Below, one piece after another: positions 9,660-18,359 of a DNA stretch of 22,079 nucleotides. Location: positions 4,163,342 to 4,185,420 of the forward strand of contig BFEA01000036.1 in the NCBI GenBank assembly GCA_003427395.1, read 5' to 3'. The notes under the pieces were generated by a model. The model did not search any database, had not been told where the DNA came from, and saw nothing but the letters and a program-made list of their open reading frames with translations. Position numbers and translations under genes: made by a program. The first letter of the stretch is position 1. Every line of letters begins with the position of its first letter. The DNA comes from Chara braunii (taxonomy: Eukaryota > Streptophyta > Charophyceae > Charales > Characeae).

Positions 9660-9742
9660 TTGATGTGGCTCAGTGGTTAGAGCACCCGTTGGAAATGTGC
9701 ATTGTGGTATGAGGTTGTGGGTTCAAAACTCAATTGCAACCT
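9660..9742 (+). mobile_element. tRNA-like SINE head
   Basis: TGGCTCAGTGGTTAGAGCA (9666-9684) is a good pol III A box, and GGGTTCAAAACTC (about 9719-9731) resembles a B box. Between them, TTGGAAATGTGCATTGTGGT matches the head of the 9165 SINE. There is no acceptor-stem complementarity, so this is a tRNA-derived SINE 5' end and not a tRNA gene. Confidence 0.65.
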
Positions 9743-9796
9743 TGCGCATGGACACCGGTAGGGCGTTAGATTGACGCATGGCTGGACATACACTGC

Positions 9797-9913
9797 CCTT
9801 GGGCTGACGCATGGTACTATTACAGACACTGCTTGCGCACCACCCAAGGGTTGTTCATGCCATTCATGATGTTGTATGTTGGTTCTGGGTTTCACATGGG
9901 TTGCTTGGGGGTG
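9797..9913. repeat. Dispersed direct repeat, copy 2
   Basis: Partner of 9371-9478. It lies just after the tRNA-like head at 9660, so this may be part of that SINE-like body. Confidence 0.55.
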
Positions 9914-9971
9914 TTGGTCTGGGGTGTTCTGTTGATCTCCCCAGTCTGGCATATCACACGTCCGTGCCATT

Positions 9972-10048
9972 TCCGCTAGTCGTTCACATGGTAGAGTCAT
10001 TCGATTACATGTTATAAGGTCACGGGTTCGAGCTTGGTTCGGACCTTC
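9972..10048 (+). mobile_element. Second tRNA-like segment (SINE head or tRNA relic)
   Basis: GGGTTCGAGCTTGG at 10024-10037 is a strong B-box/T-arm match. Upstream, GTTCACATGGTAGAG resembles a weak D-arm/A-box region. I could not form a full cloverleaf by eye. It could be a SINE head or a decayed tRNA. Confidence 0.4.
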
Positions 10049-10084
10049 GGGTTGTCCAACTTACCCCGTTCTCTCTTCAATATA

Positions 10085-10280
10085 CACACATGATGCTGCC
10101 TATCGATACAGAGCACACACAGCCTTCGGGTATGTACATAGCTTGCAGATTATACATTGCCTACGGGCTACATACACAAGTTTCCACACATGGTGTTGTC
10201 TGTACATCTTCATACATAGATACACGGAGCATACATAGCCTTTGGGTATACACATACATTGCGAACTACACAATTATCCG
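10085..10280. repeat. Imperfect two-copy tandem repeat, ~100-114 bp
   Basis: Unit 1 begins CACACATGATGCTGCC (10085) and unit 2 begins CACACATGGTGTTGTC (10185). Both continue through GATACA(C)-GGAGCA-like, ACAGCCTT(C/T)GGGTAT and a TACATTGC segment. Unit 2 carries about 14 extra bases (near 10201-10218). CA/TA-rich and non-coding in appearance. Confidence 0.7.
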
Positions 10281-11592
10281 ACTGGGGGGGTCTAGTCACT
10301 AGGTGGGGTCTAGTATCTGCAGTAGGTACAGGTAAGGGCCGCCGGAGTTCCTACTGATATTCTGATAGAACCGTCTGGTGGCTAGATACGGCTTAGACCC
10401 TAGGGTAAGGATAGTGGTATAAGTCGCTCAGGCCAGTCCAAGTTCCGCCTGGCCTTGGGTAAGCTAGGAGAAGCTTAGGATAGTAAGACTGCTTCAATGG
10501 GTGCTACCTTGTCTAAACCTAGGGCCAGAGTCTCTTGGGGCCTGTAGTAGATTGTCTGGGCCTGGCGTCCGAAGTTCCCATTCGACAATGCTCGTCCGAT
10601 TCCGCTTCCACCAGGGCTGGGCAACCTATCAGCCCTGGTGCCTTTCACTACTGTTCGGTCCAAGTTATCTGCCCATTTGTCGGGTAGTGGTCCTGAGTGC
10701 TGGTCACACTGTGGTAGGATAGTGGGATAGGGGGTGCGCTACGATTATTGACGTGAGGATGGGATGGGAGGTGGTCTCATATTCCAGGACACCCACGGCC
10801 TACTGCCCCAGGTGATCACTGTGTACTGAGTGACTGGCCTCTACAACACCATGGTCTACATTAGGTGCGGTAGGAATTTGTGTGGAGATTGTGGGCTTGT
10901 CTGTGTGTGCCGTTCTGTGGGTGTGTCATGGGTGTGACTGGGTACTGTAGTCACATGGGTGTGACTGGGTACTGTAGTCATTTCCGGGCCTCATGGTACA
11001 CCCGCGAGAGTCCATACTGCATTGCAGATCCTGGTCCTGGTCTGTCTACACTCTCTACACCCCCCTTGAGTAGTGGTAAGGGTTGTGTGTTAGGCATAAC
11101 ATTATACGATTCCCAAGGATGGGCCTCAAGTCTATCTTACGATGCTTGCGGGCTGGGCTTCATCTCGGCTGGTAGGTTGTAACTGTCTGCGTTCCCATTG
11201 CGGGGGGTCGTTGGGGCATGAATCTGGGGAAGGGTCTCTGGGTAGGGGTCTCATCTTAGGCATGGAGGGTGGGTTGTCGCATTGATAGTAGAAGGGTGGT
11301 AGACACCCATAGAATCTGCTAGATGTGATATAAGTGGGGAATGACCACATATCTCTGACCCCTCCTGTGTCCATGTCATCCTTGAGAATTCAGGGTGTCC
11401 CTATGGTAGCACCCAGGGCCTAGAGGTATTCGTCTGAGACCCTCAGAAGGCGCCGGTTGATGTAGGTCCAGGTCTAGAGACAGGTCCTGGTTGCACCGCT
11501 GTAGGGCTCGACTTGCGATCTGATTAGGACAACAAAACAATTTCACGAATGATGCCCCATGGCCCCTTGGAGGAGACTTGTGACGCCCAACC
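10281..11592. other. No recognisable gene; one exact 27-bp tandem repeat
   Basis: I see no known domain in any frame. The one local structure I can support is an exact double 27-mer at 10927-10953 and 10954-10980 (CATGGGTGTGACTGGGTACT, ending GTAGTCA). Frames up to about 100 codons occur on both strands but have no motif or consistent bias. Confidence 0.5.
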
Positions 11593-14125
11593 TCATGCCC
11601 AGCGCGACTTCCTGATCGAAGTGTGATGGGGGCCCGAAAGTGTGAAAAGGGGGTGTGCCAAGGATTTTAGGAAAGTGGGGGTGGAGTCCCGGGTCGGAAC
11701 TGAGATCTCCGGTGGCAAGTTCAAGGGTAGTGGTGCAAGATGGTACGCGAACTTCAAGATCGTTTTTGGGATTATCTCCTCTGCCAGTTGCGTCGCGGTG
11801 GTCGGTTCCTCATCTGGTGAAACAGTGGGTCGTGGGGGCTGGTACGCGGTTCGATCAGTTGTGGGCGCCGCTCGATTCCGGTTCGGGTTTGCCGGGTAAT
11901 TTCCAAAGGTCGATACACCTGATGTCGCTGGCACTTTTCACACGATGGGCGGGGCTAGTAGCGGGTTATGGAATTCCACACACCACTGTGAGTTGATGAT
12001 AGGGAACGAGGAGATGGAAGGGAGGAAAGTTGGTAGCAATAACGACGAAGCCCGGAGATATGTAATATTGAGTGTTGTCAGTATCCGGGTAGTTCGGGCC
12101 CCGGGGATCATTAGTTATGGCCCGGTGGAAGTCCCGTGCGCACAGTCGATCGTGCTCCGTCACACAAGGGAATTCCGGGTTTCTCAAGTTTCCCCGCCGT
12201 TTGAGATGCTCACCCTCCCAATATTCGCGATACTTTGGGTCCCTCAGGGTCTTACGATCCAAGAGCGGGTTCTTACAGCCATATCTGATTAGTGAACTCG
12301 ATCTCCCGCATCCTCATAATAGTCAGGGTCGAGGTCGACTCATGCAGGCGCGCGCGTACGCTGCAACTCAATTTTCTTGAGATTGCCGTTGTGTGTGATC
12401 GTGCACTTAAGCGAAAGTAGATCGGTCTTGGGTTCGGCGTGCCGATTGCGTTTGTCTTGTGGGCAGCTATCCTACACATGCTATGTTACGTGAAATTCGT
12501 ACATTGCATTCACCTCCATGTCATGCATGTGACAAAAGGAGAGAGAAGTGGAAAGGACAATCAACACCTCCTACACATGCCATGCCATATTCTTGATTAT
12601 CTGTTGTTGATCAAGGACTAACGATTAAACCCAAACATCCGCCACGAGTGCTCGCAATCAGATCTGAGAGTGTTGCTTACTAAATGAATCATAGAAGGTG
12701 ACGAAAAGACAGGCGCCACAAAACAAGATTGGAAATCCGAAGAGATCATTAACGAGGAGAAAGGTTCACATCCGTTCCATGCATACATTCGAGGCAAAGA
12801 CGACAAAGGAAACCCGGGTCAATTTACAAGGAACGACCGCAATAAGATCGGCCAAAATGGAAACCAAATTTATACAAATAAAGGGGAGAAGAGACCTCAT
12901 CCCACACACAGCTGCTTTCTCTCTCCCTCTACTTCCCGATGCGGGCAGTCTGTCGCCGCACATCAACACTGAGTTGTCACCCCGCTTGGTTCGAGCATGC
13001 AAGCCAGGTTCGCCCCTGCGCCACACTCTGTCCCGAGCCGCACGTCAACCCCGCATACCCGACACCAGATCGTCGGATCGCCCAACTCTCTCATCGACTC
13101 ACCTCTTCCCGCTAACTCGTTAGCTAACCCTCATTGATCACGCTAACTCCAAGGTGCATAGAGAGCAAACTAATCGCGCTTGCGAAATTTATAGCATGCA
13201 TGCTTGCGCAAAGGATACGGGATTAAGCCCAAGTGGTCAGAAGGAGAAGAGAGGAAGTGCCTACGTCTGCATGGCCCGACCGCGGTGTGGGGGTCGTAGC
13301 CGCACTTCGCGCATCGATCCGGTCATGCATGCATTCAGGCCAATTAGAACGGAACATTAAGCACGCAAGACAAAGGAAAAGAAGGCGGACAAACATGAAG
13401 AAATCAAGAAAGACAAAAGATACAGTTACCATCGCGCCCGCCAAAAGCGACATTTGCACAAGATTAAGGGCGCGATCTAGTCAGAGCCAAGTTCCCAGCG
13501 CAGGAAGAGGCGCGCAAGCGAGGCGCAATCAAAATTCAGAGTATTTAAATTCCTAGCCTAAGTCCTAATTGCAAAAGGAAATTTCGAAAAGCCCAAAAAC
13601 AGTTCCACGAGCTCGAAAAAACGATATTCCCGCGCGATGATCTCGCCAAAAATTCCTAGTGCTCATAGCATAACAAGAAAGAAGCCATGGCGACCGTTCC
13701 ATCGCGCTCGCTAAGGCGTGGTTACCCAATCGTTGGCGCGGGACTTTCCCGACACCGACCCGACAGATTTCCACAAAAAAAAACGAAAGAAACGAGGGCA
13801 TCCATGCAATTTGCCCGACCGACCCACCTACCCACAACTCATCCGTCCGACCCATTCATTTCCCCAAGGCAGCTTCGCGCAGAAAGTCGCGCAATTACAG
13901 AAGATGGTTCGTCACATATGTGACGCCCAAGGGTTTCCAATCTTGAGCAAGCTCCTGCTTGCTCTCTCATCAGGCGCTGATCGGTTGTCCGATGATCGAC
14001 GCGGAGCCGACTCGTGCCACTTACCGTAGGATCTGAGTGTGGAAGTCATCCACGTGGCATGCATGTGCTCAATCCAAAACGTTCCCCGGGAAAGGTAATC
14101 TGATAACGGGCGGAGGAGGTGGTGG
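11593..14125. other. No recognisable gene
   Basis: Frames of 85-141 codons overlap on both strands (for example 11655-11996, 11966-12262 and 12698-13123), but I recognise no domain, signal peptide or repeat. Their overlap on opposite strands suggests chance openness. Several CpG-rich segments (around 13020-13110, 13230-13320 and 13480-13520) differ from the AT-rich ends of the window and could be promoter-like or simply less methylated sequence; this is a guess. Confidence 0.4.
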
Positions 14126-14689
14126 ATGGACTTGGGGAAGGGGAGGTATGAAGCGGCGAATCTCCCTGTCACTGGTGGGGATCCGGGTGTAGTGGACGGT
14201 GCGGTGGATGCGGGAGAATCGTGGGTGGGCGCGTTGATGAGGGAGAGAGGCGAGATAGTTGGGGTAGAGAGTGGAGAGGGTGCGTGGGATTGCAACGCGG
14301 AAGCTCTCATAATTTTCACAGGCGGGGACTGTACCCGAGATGATGCAGTAAACTTCAATATTGTTAAATTCCCGTCAGGCCATACTGAAGAGAAGGACAT
14401 GGAGAGGGAAGGAGGCAACAAAGGAACGGGTGGTAGCATGAGGGACGATGGTGACGATAAGGCGGGTGGAGTAAAATTGGTGGAAGAGAGTGGGCGGGAA
14501 GGGGCACCATCCATCAGGGAACGGGGTTCGACCCAGGAGCTGGTGGGGGGTGAGGAAGTTGAAGTGAACATCGGCTTTGGACCTGATGTAGGGGCTGGTA
14601 GGGGCGGACACCTGCGGTTTCATGAAGTACCCTTTTTGTTTTCCCCCCGAAGTGAACATCTGCTTCAGACCCGATGTAGGGGCTGGTAG
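14126..14689 (+). other. 187-codon open frame, unrecognised
   Basis: This is the longest plus-strand frame not explained by a microsatellite or the LINE. It is rich in Gly, Glu, Asp and Val (MDLGKGRYEAANLPVTGG at its start) and I recognise no domain. The opposite strand is also open for 219 codons (14571-13912), a Ser/Pro-rich frame. That is what a biased, stop-poor DNA segment gives, so neither is convincing. A direct duplication with an 88-bp offset runs through its 3' end: 14561-14610 and 14649-14698, each starting GAAGTGAACATC and sharing GATGTAGGGGCTGGTAGG. The offset is not a multiple of three, which argues against coding constraint. It could be a fragment of a retrotransposon gag or linker. 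Confidence 0.2.
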
Positions 14690-14700
14690 GAACAGACTCC

Positions 14701-14797
14701 TGGGTCCAAGTCCCAGTAGCTTGGATTCTTTATTTCTGGCCGTTGATTTTAACAGCCTAGGGCCAGAAATGAAGAATTATTGGGGCCAAGTCCAACT
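14701..14797. mobile_element. Small foldback element (MITE-like)
   Basis: ATTCTTTATTTCTGGCC (14725-14741) pairs with GGCCAGAAATGAAGAAT (14761-14777), 16 of 17 bases, around a 19-base loop. The left arm runs into GGCCGTTGAT, also found in the core of the 16931-17029 foldback. The outer edges carry TCCAAGTCCCAGTAG and GCCAAGTCCAACTTA in the same orientation, resembling the end motif of that family. Non-autonomous; no coding content. Confidence 0.55.
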
Positions 14798-15257
14798 TAC
14801 CGAACGAGCATGAGCGTGGGGACCACCACTTAGGGCCCATGGGAGTTCATCAACGACTACGCTCAGAGATTTCTTCCAACTAGCGAAACAGAGCCGGATG
14901 TCAGTAAGTTTTTTTTTTTTTATCGATTAAAGCACTAGTACCTCCGCCAGTGTTGGAAAAATAGGGAAAAGTGGACGTTTTCCCAAACTCCTAAAATGTC
15001 GGAGGCCGGGCCCGAAGACGGCTGCCATTGATAAATCTGATCGGCGGCCATCGTTTCGTTTCCGCCTCCGAAAAGGCAGGAGGTCCACCTGAGGCCCGCT
15101 GAAAAAAAAAAGAAAGAAAAAGAAAAAAAAGGGCATCCTGGAAGTGACTCAGATTACCGTCATATTCACAGGCATGAATGCACTCAATACCAAATTGTGG
15201 CTGCATTCAGGAAATTGCACTCTTCAGGAATGCATGTACAGGCTTCGTAAGCAAAAC
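14798..15257. other. No gene; homopolymer tracts
   Basis: Contains one copy of the GTGGGGACCACCAC motif (14817-14830), a T-run near 14908-14920 and an interrupted A-rich tract near 15102-15130. No coding signal supported. Confidence 0.45.
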
Positions 15258-15263
15258 AACAGT

Positions 15264-15301
<38 letters not shown>

Positions 15302-15306
15302 GTAAC
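15258..15306. mobile_element. Tail-only retroposon insertion: T31 flanked by 9-bp direct repeat
   Basis: AACAGTAAC occurs at 15258-15266, then 31 T's (15267-15297), then AACAGTAAC again (15298-15306). A homopolymer A-tail (minus strand) bounded by a perfect target-site-like duplication, with nothing else inside, fits target-primed reverse transcription that stopped within the tail. Microsatellite slippage would not by itself create the flanking duplication. Confidence 0.65.
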
Positions 15307-15367
15307 TTTGTTTTGCACATCGAAACAGAATTTGAGGATGCTTTTACCCGTCGTAACCAACACAACA

Positions 15368-15485
15368 GCAGGTGGTGGTCCCCACTCTCATTTCATTTCA
15401 CATCTTCATGGTCTCCCAAACAGCTTTCAGGTCTGCTCAGTTGTTGCTGAGGCTCCATCTATTGGTGGGGACCACCACCTGCTGG
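15368..15485. mobile_element. MITE-like element with ~18-bp inverted ends
   Basis: GCAGGTGGTGGTCCCCAC (15368-15385) is inverted as GTGGGGACCACCACCTGC (about 15465-15482), giving terminal inverted repeats around an ~80-bp T/C-rich interior. The same end motif recurs close by as a short palindrome at 15551-15575 and at 20029-20045. No obvious target duplication. Confidence 0.55.
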
Positions 15486-15550
15486 CAATCCAGGCACCCG
15501 GCTCACAACATATAGTGTCAAGACTACAGGATAGACAACCACAGGTCACA

Positions 15551-15575
15551 GCAGGTGGTGGTCCCCACCACCTGC
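15551..15575. repeat. Perfect short palindrome of the same end motif
   Basis: GCAGGTGGTGG, three bases (TCC), then CCACCACCTGC: 11-bp arms. It reads like the two ends of the 15368-15485 element brought together with the interior lost. Confidence 0.6.
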
Positions 15576-15873
15576 GAAGTGTATACTCCCCTACTGAAGG
15601 GGTCGCATGAGAGTCAAGTGCGCAGAGCGAGTGAGAGTACTACTACAACTATGCACGGGTGGGGTGAATGCCAAGTCCAGTATGTCTCCACTTTGGATGC
15701 TCTCTATCAATTCCATAACAGAAACCCCTCCAAGCTGATGTTTCAGGGTGGGGGGCGGGGGGGGGGGACGGAGGCGGGGGGGAAGGAATTGCATCATAGT
15801 TACACCACTCCAACGACCCCTGCCTGCAAATTTCTTGTCTACAACTACCCGGCAAAAATTTACGTGCCCAGAG
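15576..15873. other. No recognisable gene; G-rich tract
   Basis: Holds a G-run region (15748-15782, GGGGGGCGGGGGGGGGG-like) that might form G-quadruplex structure. The plus-strand frame across it (15555-16004) continues into the foldback element and has no known domain. Confidence 0.4.
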
Positions 15874-16034
15874 GCCAAGTCCCGCTAGCAGCGTTGGATC
15901 TCCTCGACACCCGAATCTGGACGTCTTTGAGGAGATGTGAGGTTGGGGAAACTCAACGCGATTTTCTGCTCATCTCCACAATCACGTCCAGATTCAGGCG
16001 TTGAGGAAACTCAATGCTGCTAGTGGGACTTGGC
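15874..16034. mobile_element. 161-bp foldback element with 51-bp inverted arms
   Basis: The left arm 15874-15924 starts GCCAAGTCCCGCTAGCAGCG and ends GAATCTGGACGT. The right arm 15984-16034, reverse complemented, starts GCCAAGTCCCACTAGCAGCA and ends the same way. Inner segments (GAGGAGATG and CATCTCC) extend the stem, leaving a loop of about 25 bases. A diverged half copy lies at 21166-21248. Non-autonomous and probably mobilised in trans by a DNA transposase not present here. Confidence 0.8.
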
Positions 16035-16144
16035 TCCACGCCCGGTAGAGGTTCGGTGGGGAAGGGTACTACAACCATTTTTCCCGCACGGTGGCACTGC
16101 AGATTCTTTTTTTAGGCCCGGGGATATGCAACTCTTGGCTTGTC

Positions 16145-16161
16145 AAAAAAAAAAAAAAAAA
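16145..16161 (+). repeat. A-tail of an unidentified retroposon
   Basis: A17 follows GGCTTGTC. The body upstream (from about 16035) matches nothing else I can identify in the window. The tRNA-like SINE head at 16164 starts directly after it. Confidence 0.45.
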
Positions 16162-16163
16162 GT

Positions 16164-16246
16164 GGTCCGGATGGAGTGGTGGTTTAGGGGTGGTTAACTC
16201 ATCCAGTTTGTACGGCTGAGGTCAGCGGTTTGATTCCCTAGTCGGA
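16164..16246 (+). mobile_element. tRNA-like SINE head (third type)
   Basis: TGGTTTAGGGGTGG (about 16180-16193) fits the A-box consensus, and GCGGTTTGATTCCCTAG fits a B box with one change (GGTTTGATTCC for GGTTCGATTCC), about 35 bases apart as in tRNA-derived promoters. The 3' extent and tail could not be assigned. Confidence 0.6.
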
Positions 16247-16398
16247 AAAATTTGGGCGCTCCTGCAGTGGCCTGTACGTTTCTTAAAATTGTGGCTTGTA
16301 TACGGGCACTACTTTAGCAAGTAGCAAGTACTGGTGGTTTAAATGTGTCGAGTGACTGCGGGCCTACTCACACCCTGACTTTATCTAGTACAATTATC

Positions 16399-16445
16399 TG
16401 GATGTGATTGCTGTCAGATTCATCCAGGTCTGCCGTAACTGTAGG
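16399..16445 (+). repeat. Dispersed repeat, plus-strand copy
   Basis: CTGGATGTGATTG, GTCAGATTCATCCAGGTCTG and GTAACTGTAGG align with the reverse complement of 19772-19819 at roughly 38 of 47 bases. The start (CTGGATGTGATTG) also resembles the inner arm of the 15874-16034 foldback (CTGGACGTGATTG), hinting at a common source. Confidence 0.5.
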
Positions 16446-16725
16446 CCGATGCATTTAGGAAAGTGATAGGGTGAGTAATGATGTGGCATGGGAGGTGTTC
16501 TGAAACTGCACAGGGCGAATGTCGTGACTCGTTCGGATCCCACCATAGACCACCACCCTCCAAAACTCGTGGCTACATATGCGCCACAATTTCGCAGCGA
16601 ATGTCAGGGTGGGCTTCGGGGTGGGGGGAGATGGATTCCATGATGAGACGGGCCCACTTGGGACTTGATGTTGCGCACTGCCCCGTGGGACTAATTGTTA
16701 GAGGCAACCGGCATACTAATGGGGC

Positions 16726-16862
16726 TAGCCCAGCTGGTACACCCATGAGCTGTTGAAATACAGACACCTAGTTCGAATTCGGAAGCCCTCAGATTGTAAA
16801 CTCCCTGACGCCAGTCAGTCTAATGATGATATATCAAGACCGTCTTCGGAAAAAAAAAAAAA
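16726..16862 (+). mobile_element. SINE family 2, copy 1, with A-tail
   Basis: A box TAGCCCAGCTGG (16726-16737), B box AGTTCGAATTC (16770-16780), then a short body with CCAGTCAGTCTAATGATGAT and ATCAAGACCGT, ending in an A-run at 16850-16862. It shares promoter spacing, the CTGTTGAAATACA segment and the 3' body with 17031-17190. Confidence 0.78.
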
Positions 16863-16930
16863 CTTAGGCTGCATGAAGCTGTTCAGCCAGAACATGTGCG
16901 ACCAACAACAGTGTCCAATACCCTAGACCC

Positions 16931-17029
16931 GGGGCTAGGTCCCACTTGCACGAATTAAGAGATACTGACCGTAGATAGCAAAGATCAACGGCCGAAATCT
17001 CCTAATTTGCGCAAGTGGGACCTTGCCCC
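16931..17029. mobile_element. 99-bp foldback element with 32-bp inverted arms
   Basis: The left arm 16931-16962 (GGGGCTAGGTCCCACTTGCA and onward) pairs with the right arm 16998-17029, whose reverse complement starts GGGGCAAGGTCCCACTTGCG. The interior contains GATCAACGGCC, the reverse of the GGCCGTTGAT seen at 14740. The end motif GGGGC(A/T)AGGTCCCACT is shared with 21166. It sits directly against the A box of the next SINE. Confidence 0.82.
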
Positions 17030-17030
17030 C

Positions 17031-17190
17031 GAGCTCAGTGGGTACACCCAATGCATGAACTGTTGAAATACAAACCCGAGTTCGCATCCAGATGATGGAA
17101 CTTGATTGATGAGTAAAACAAAATATTTCTGAATTACCTGAATTGGGCCGGTCAGCTCAATGATGGTATCTCAAGACCGTTGGGTAGAGG
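17031..17190 (+). mobile_element. SINE family 2, copy 2
   Basis: A box GAGCTCAGTGGGTACACCC (17031-17049), CTGTTGAAATACA, and B box GAGTTCGCATCC (17078-17089). The 3' body GGTCAGCTCAATGATGGTAT then CTCAAGACCGT matches copy 1 at 16812-16842. About 25 bases longer in the middle than copy 1. No clean A-tail follows before the adapter junction at 17248. Confidence 0.75.
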
Positions 17191-17247
17191 GGGAAAGAAC
17201 TCACAAAACCATTACAAAACCTTAACTTCACTTTAACTGTTGAATTG

Positions 17248-17285
17248 CTGTCTCTTATACACATCTAGATGTGTATAAGAGACAG
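17248..17285. other. Tn5 mosaic-end pair: Nextera mate-pair junction artefact
   Basis: 17248-17266 is CTGTCTCTTATACACATCT and 17267-17285 is AGATGTGTATAAGAGACAG: two 19-bp hyperactive Tn5 mosaic ends head to head, a perfect 38-bp palindrome. This is the circularisation junction used in Nextera mate-pair libraries. It is almost certainly untrimmed adapter carried into the assembly and not plant DNA. Sequences left and right of it may not be adjacent in the genome. Confidence 0.96.
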
Positions 17286-17442
17286 GCGTATCCCTTTTTC
17301 ACGGAGACGTTCACTCCGACTGTTCCAGACATGTTTCATTTCTCCGAGTTACGTTATAAAAAATAAGGAGAAAAGTTGTTTCTAGCATTTTTTTCAGTTT
17401 TTGTATTTATTGTTTCGAATTTATTAATGTCGAAATGGCCAG

Positions 17443-17533
17443 ACCCCAGGTGCCAGTGGTGACTGCTTTTATCAGCGTCACTATCACTGGCGGGGGTTTT
17501 TGTCCAAAAAAAAAAAAAAAAGAAAAAAAAAAA
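17443..17533 (+). mobile_element. SINE 3' module with hairpin and A-tail (family 1)
   Basis: CCCCAGGTGCCAGTGGTGAC, then CTTTTATCAG, then CACTGGCGGGGGT parallels the 3' part of the 9165 SINE. GTGCCAGTG (17450-17458) pairs with CACTGGCGG (17485-17493). A near-pure A-tract follows at 17506-17533, broken by one G. The 5' part is missing or unrecognisable, and the adapter junction lies ~160 bp upstream. Confidence 0.7.
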
Positions 17534-17534
17534 C

Positions 17535-17757
17535 TAGGCTGGTCCCCAGGCGGCCTCGGCTTGGGGAACGTCGCCTGGGTACCCTCCCGGGCGGCCCGGC
17601 CCGGGCAGTGGCCAGGTGGGGTCCCGGGCAGCCCCAGCGCATAATATTAAAAACAAAAAAGTTCAAAAAATTCAAAAAAATCTGGAAAAAAAATATGTTG
17701 TATAAAATTGCAGTAGAAGCAACTTTTGGCCGAGGGTGCCCTCAAAATTCCTGATTA
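17535..17757 (+). repeat. GC-rich/A-rich dispersed repeat, copy 1
   Basis: A GC-rich head (CCGGGCGGCCCGGCCCGGGC) ends in GTCCCGGGCAGCCCCAGC. An A-rich tract with AAAAAATTC spacing follows, then TATGTTGTATAAAATTG, GCAACTTTTGGCCGAGGGTG and AAAATTCCT. The same order recurs at 21849-22045 in the same orientation. I do not recognise the family. Confidence 0.68.
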
Positions 17758-17872
17758 GTTTTAAGATAAAAATAAAGAAGGAGAAATGAGGTAAGATATA
17801 CCCTTTTTATACCCCTCTTGTAACTGTTTAGAGTACCTTTATACCCCCCAAACACTCCTGGGTGACCCACCA

Positions 17873-17874
<2 letters not shown>

Positions 17875-17914
<40 letters not shown>
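17875..17914 (+). repeat. A40 tract, probable retroposon tail
   Basis: Forty A's follow GGTGACCCACCACT. The sequence before it holds two near copies of a TATACCCC motif (about 17799-17852). Nothing upstream identifies the parent element. Confidence 0.6.
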
Positions 17915-17917
<3 letters not shown>

Positions 17918-18359
17918 ATGGAAGGTAAGGCCGGAGTCTGACTACTCAGGCCGAGCGCAATCCTGGCCTGAAGTCAGGTTCCTTTTTTTGGAGATCCTTC
18001 CCTTTGTTTTTTTTTTTATCCGCCTGGTTTTGTCGGGCGATCCCCTCCGGCCCACCTGGCCCAGACATGCCTGGCCGGGCGACGGCCCAGCCTCGTAAAA
18101 AACGTTTACTTTAACTGGCGACCTAAGAGTAGGCGGTTAGTTAGTTATAGCTATCGAGAGATTTGTTAGATTCTCTTGGATTGAATACTATTAGGACTTT
18201 CACAGCTCGCCAAGTCGGGTTTAAATTTGTGTTTTTGTTTTGGATTGGATAGGACACATAGTGAGTCAGGTTTCGTGCTTTCGTTCACTTGGATAACCGT
18301 GGTTGGGGCTCTGCTTGGCCGGAGAGCCTTGCTCAGCTCGAGAACTGCGGACCCTTTGC
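17915..18359. other. No recognisable gene
   Basis: A GC-rich block (about 18020-18095) containing CCTGGCCCAGACATGCCTGG, otherwise AT-rich. May include the unrecognised 5' part of the SINE ending at 18438. Confidence 0.4.

Noticed and set aside
9660-9742. Possible tRNA gene
   Set aside because: It has A- and B-box-like segments, but no acceptor stem could be paired and it resembles the SINE head at 9165.
13912-14030. Minus-strand YGKWHESAPRR segment as a zf-CCHC_4-like YGxWLRA motif
   Set aside because: No cysteines precede it and the order of parts is wrong for a LINE ORF1, so it is probably chance.
17248-17285. Natural bacterial-type transposon ends or a regulatory palindrome
   Set aside because: Both halves are exactly the engineered Tn5 mosaic end, and no transposon body is present.
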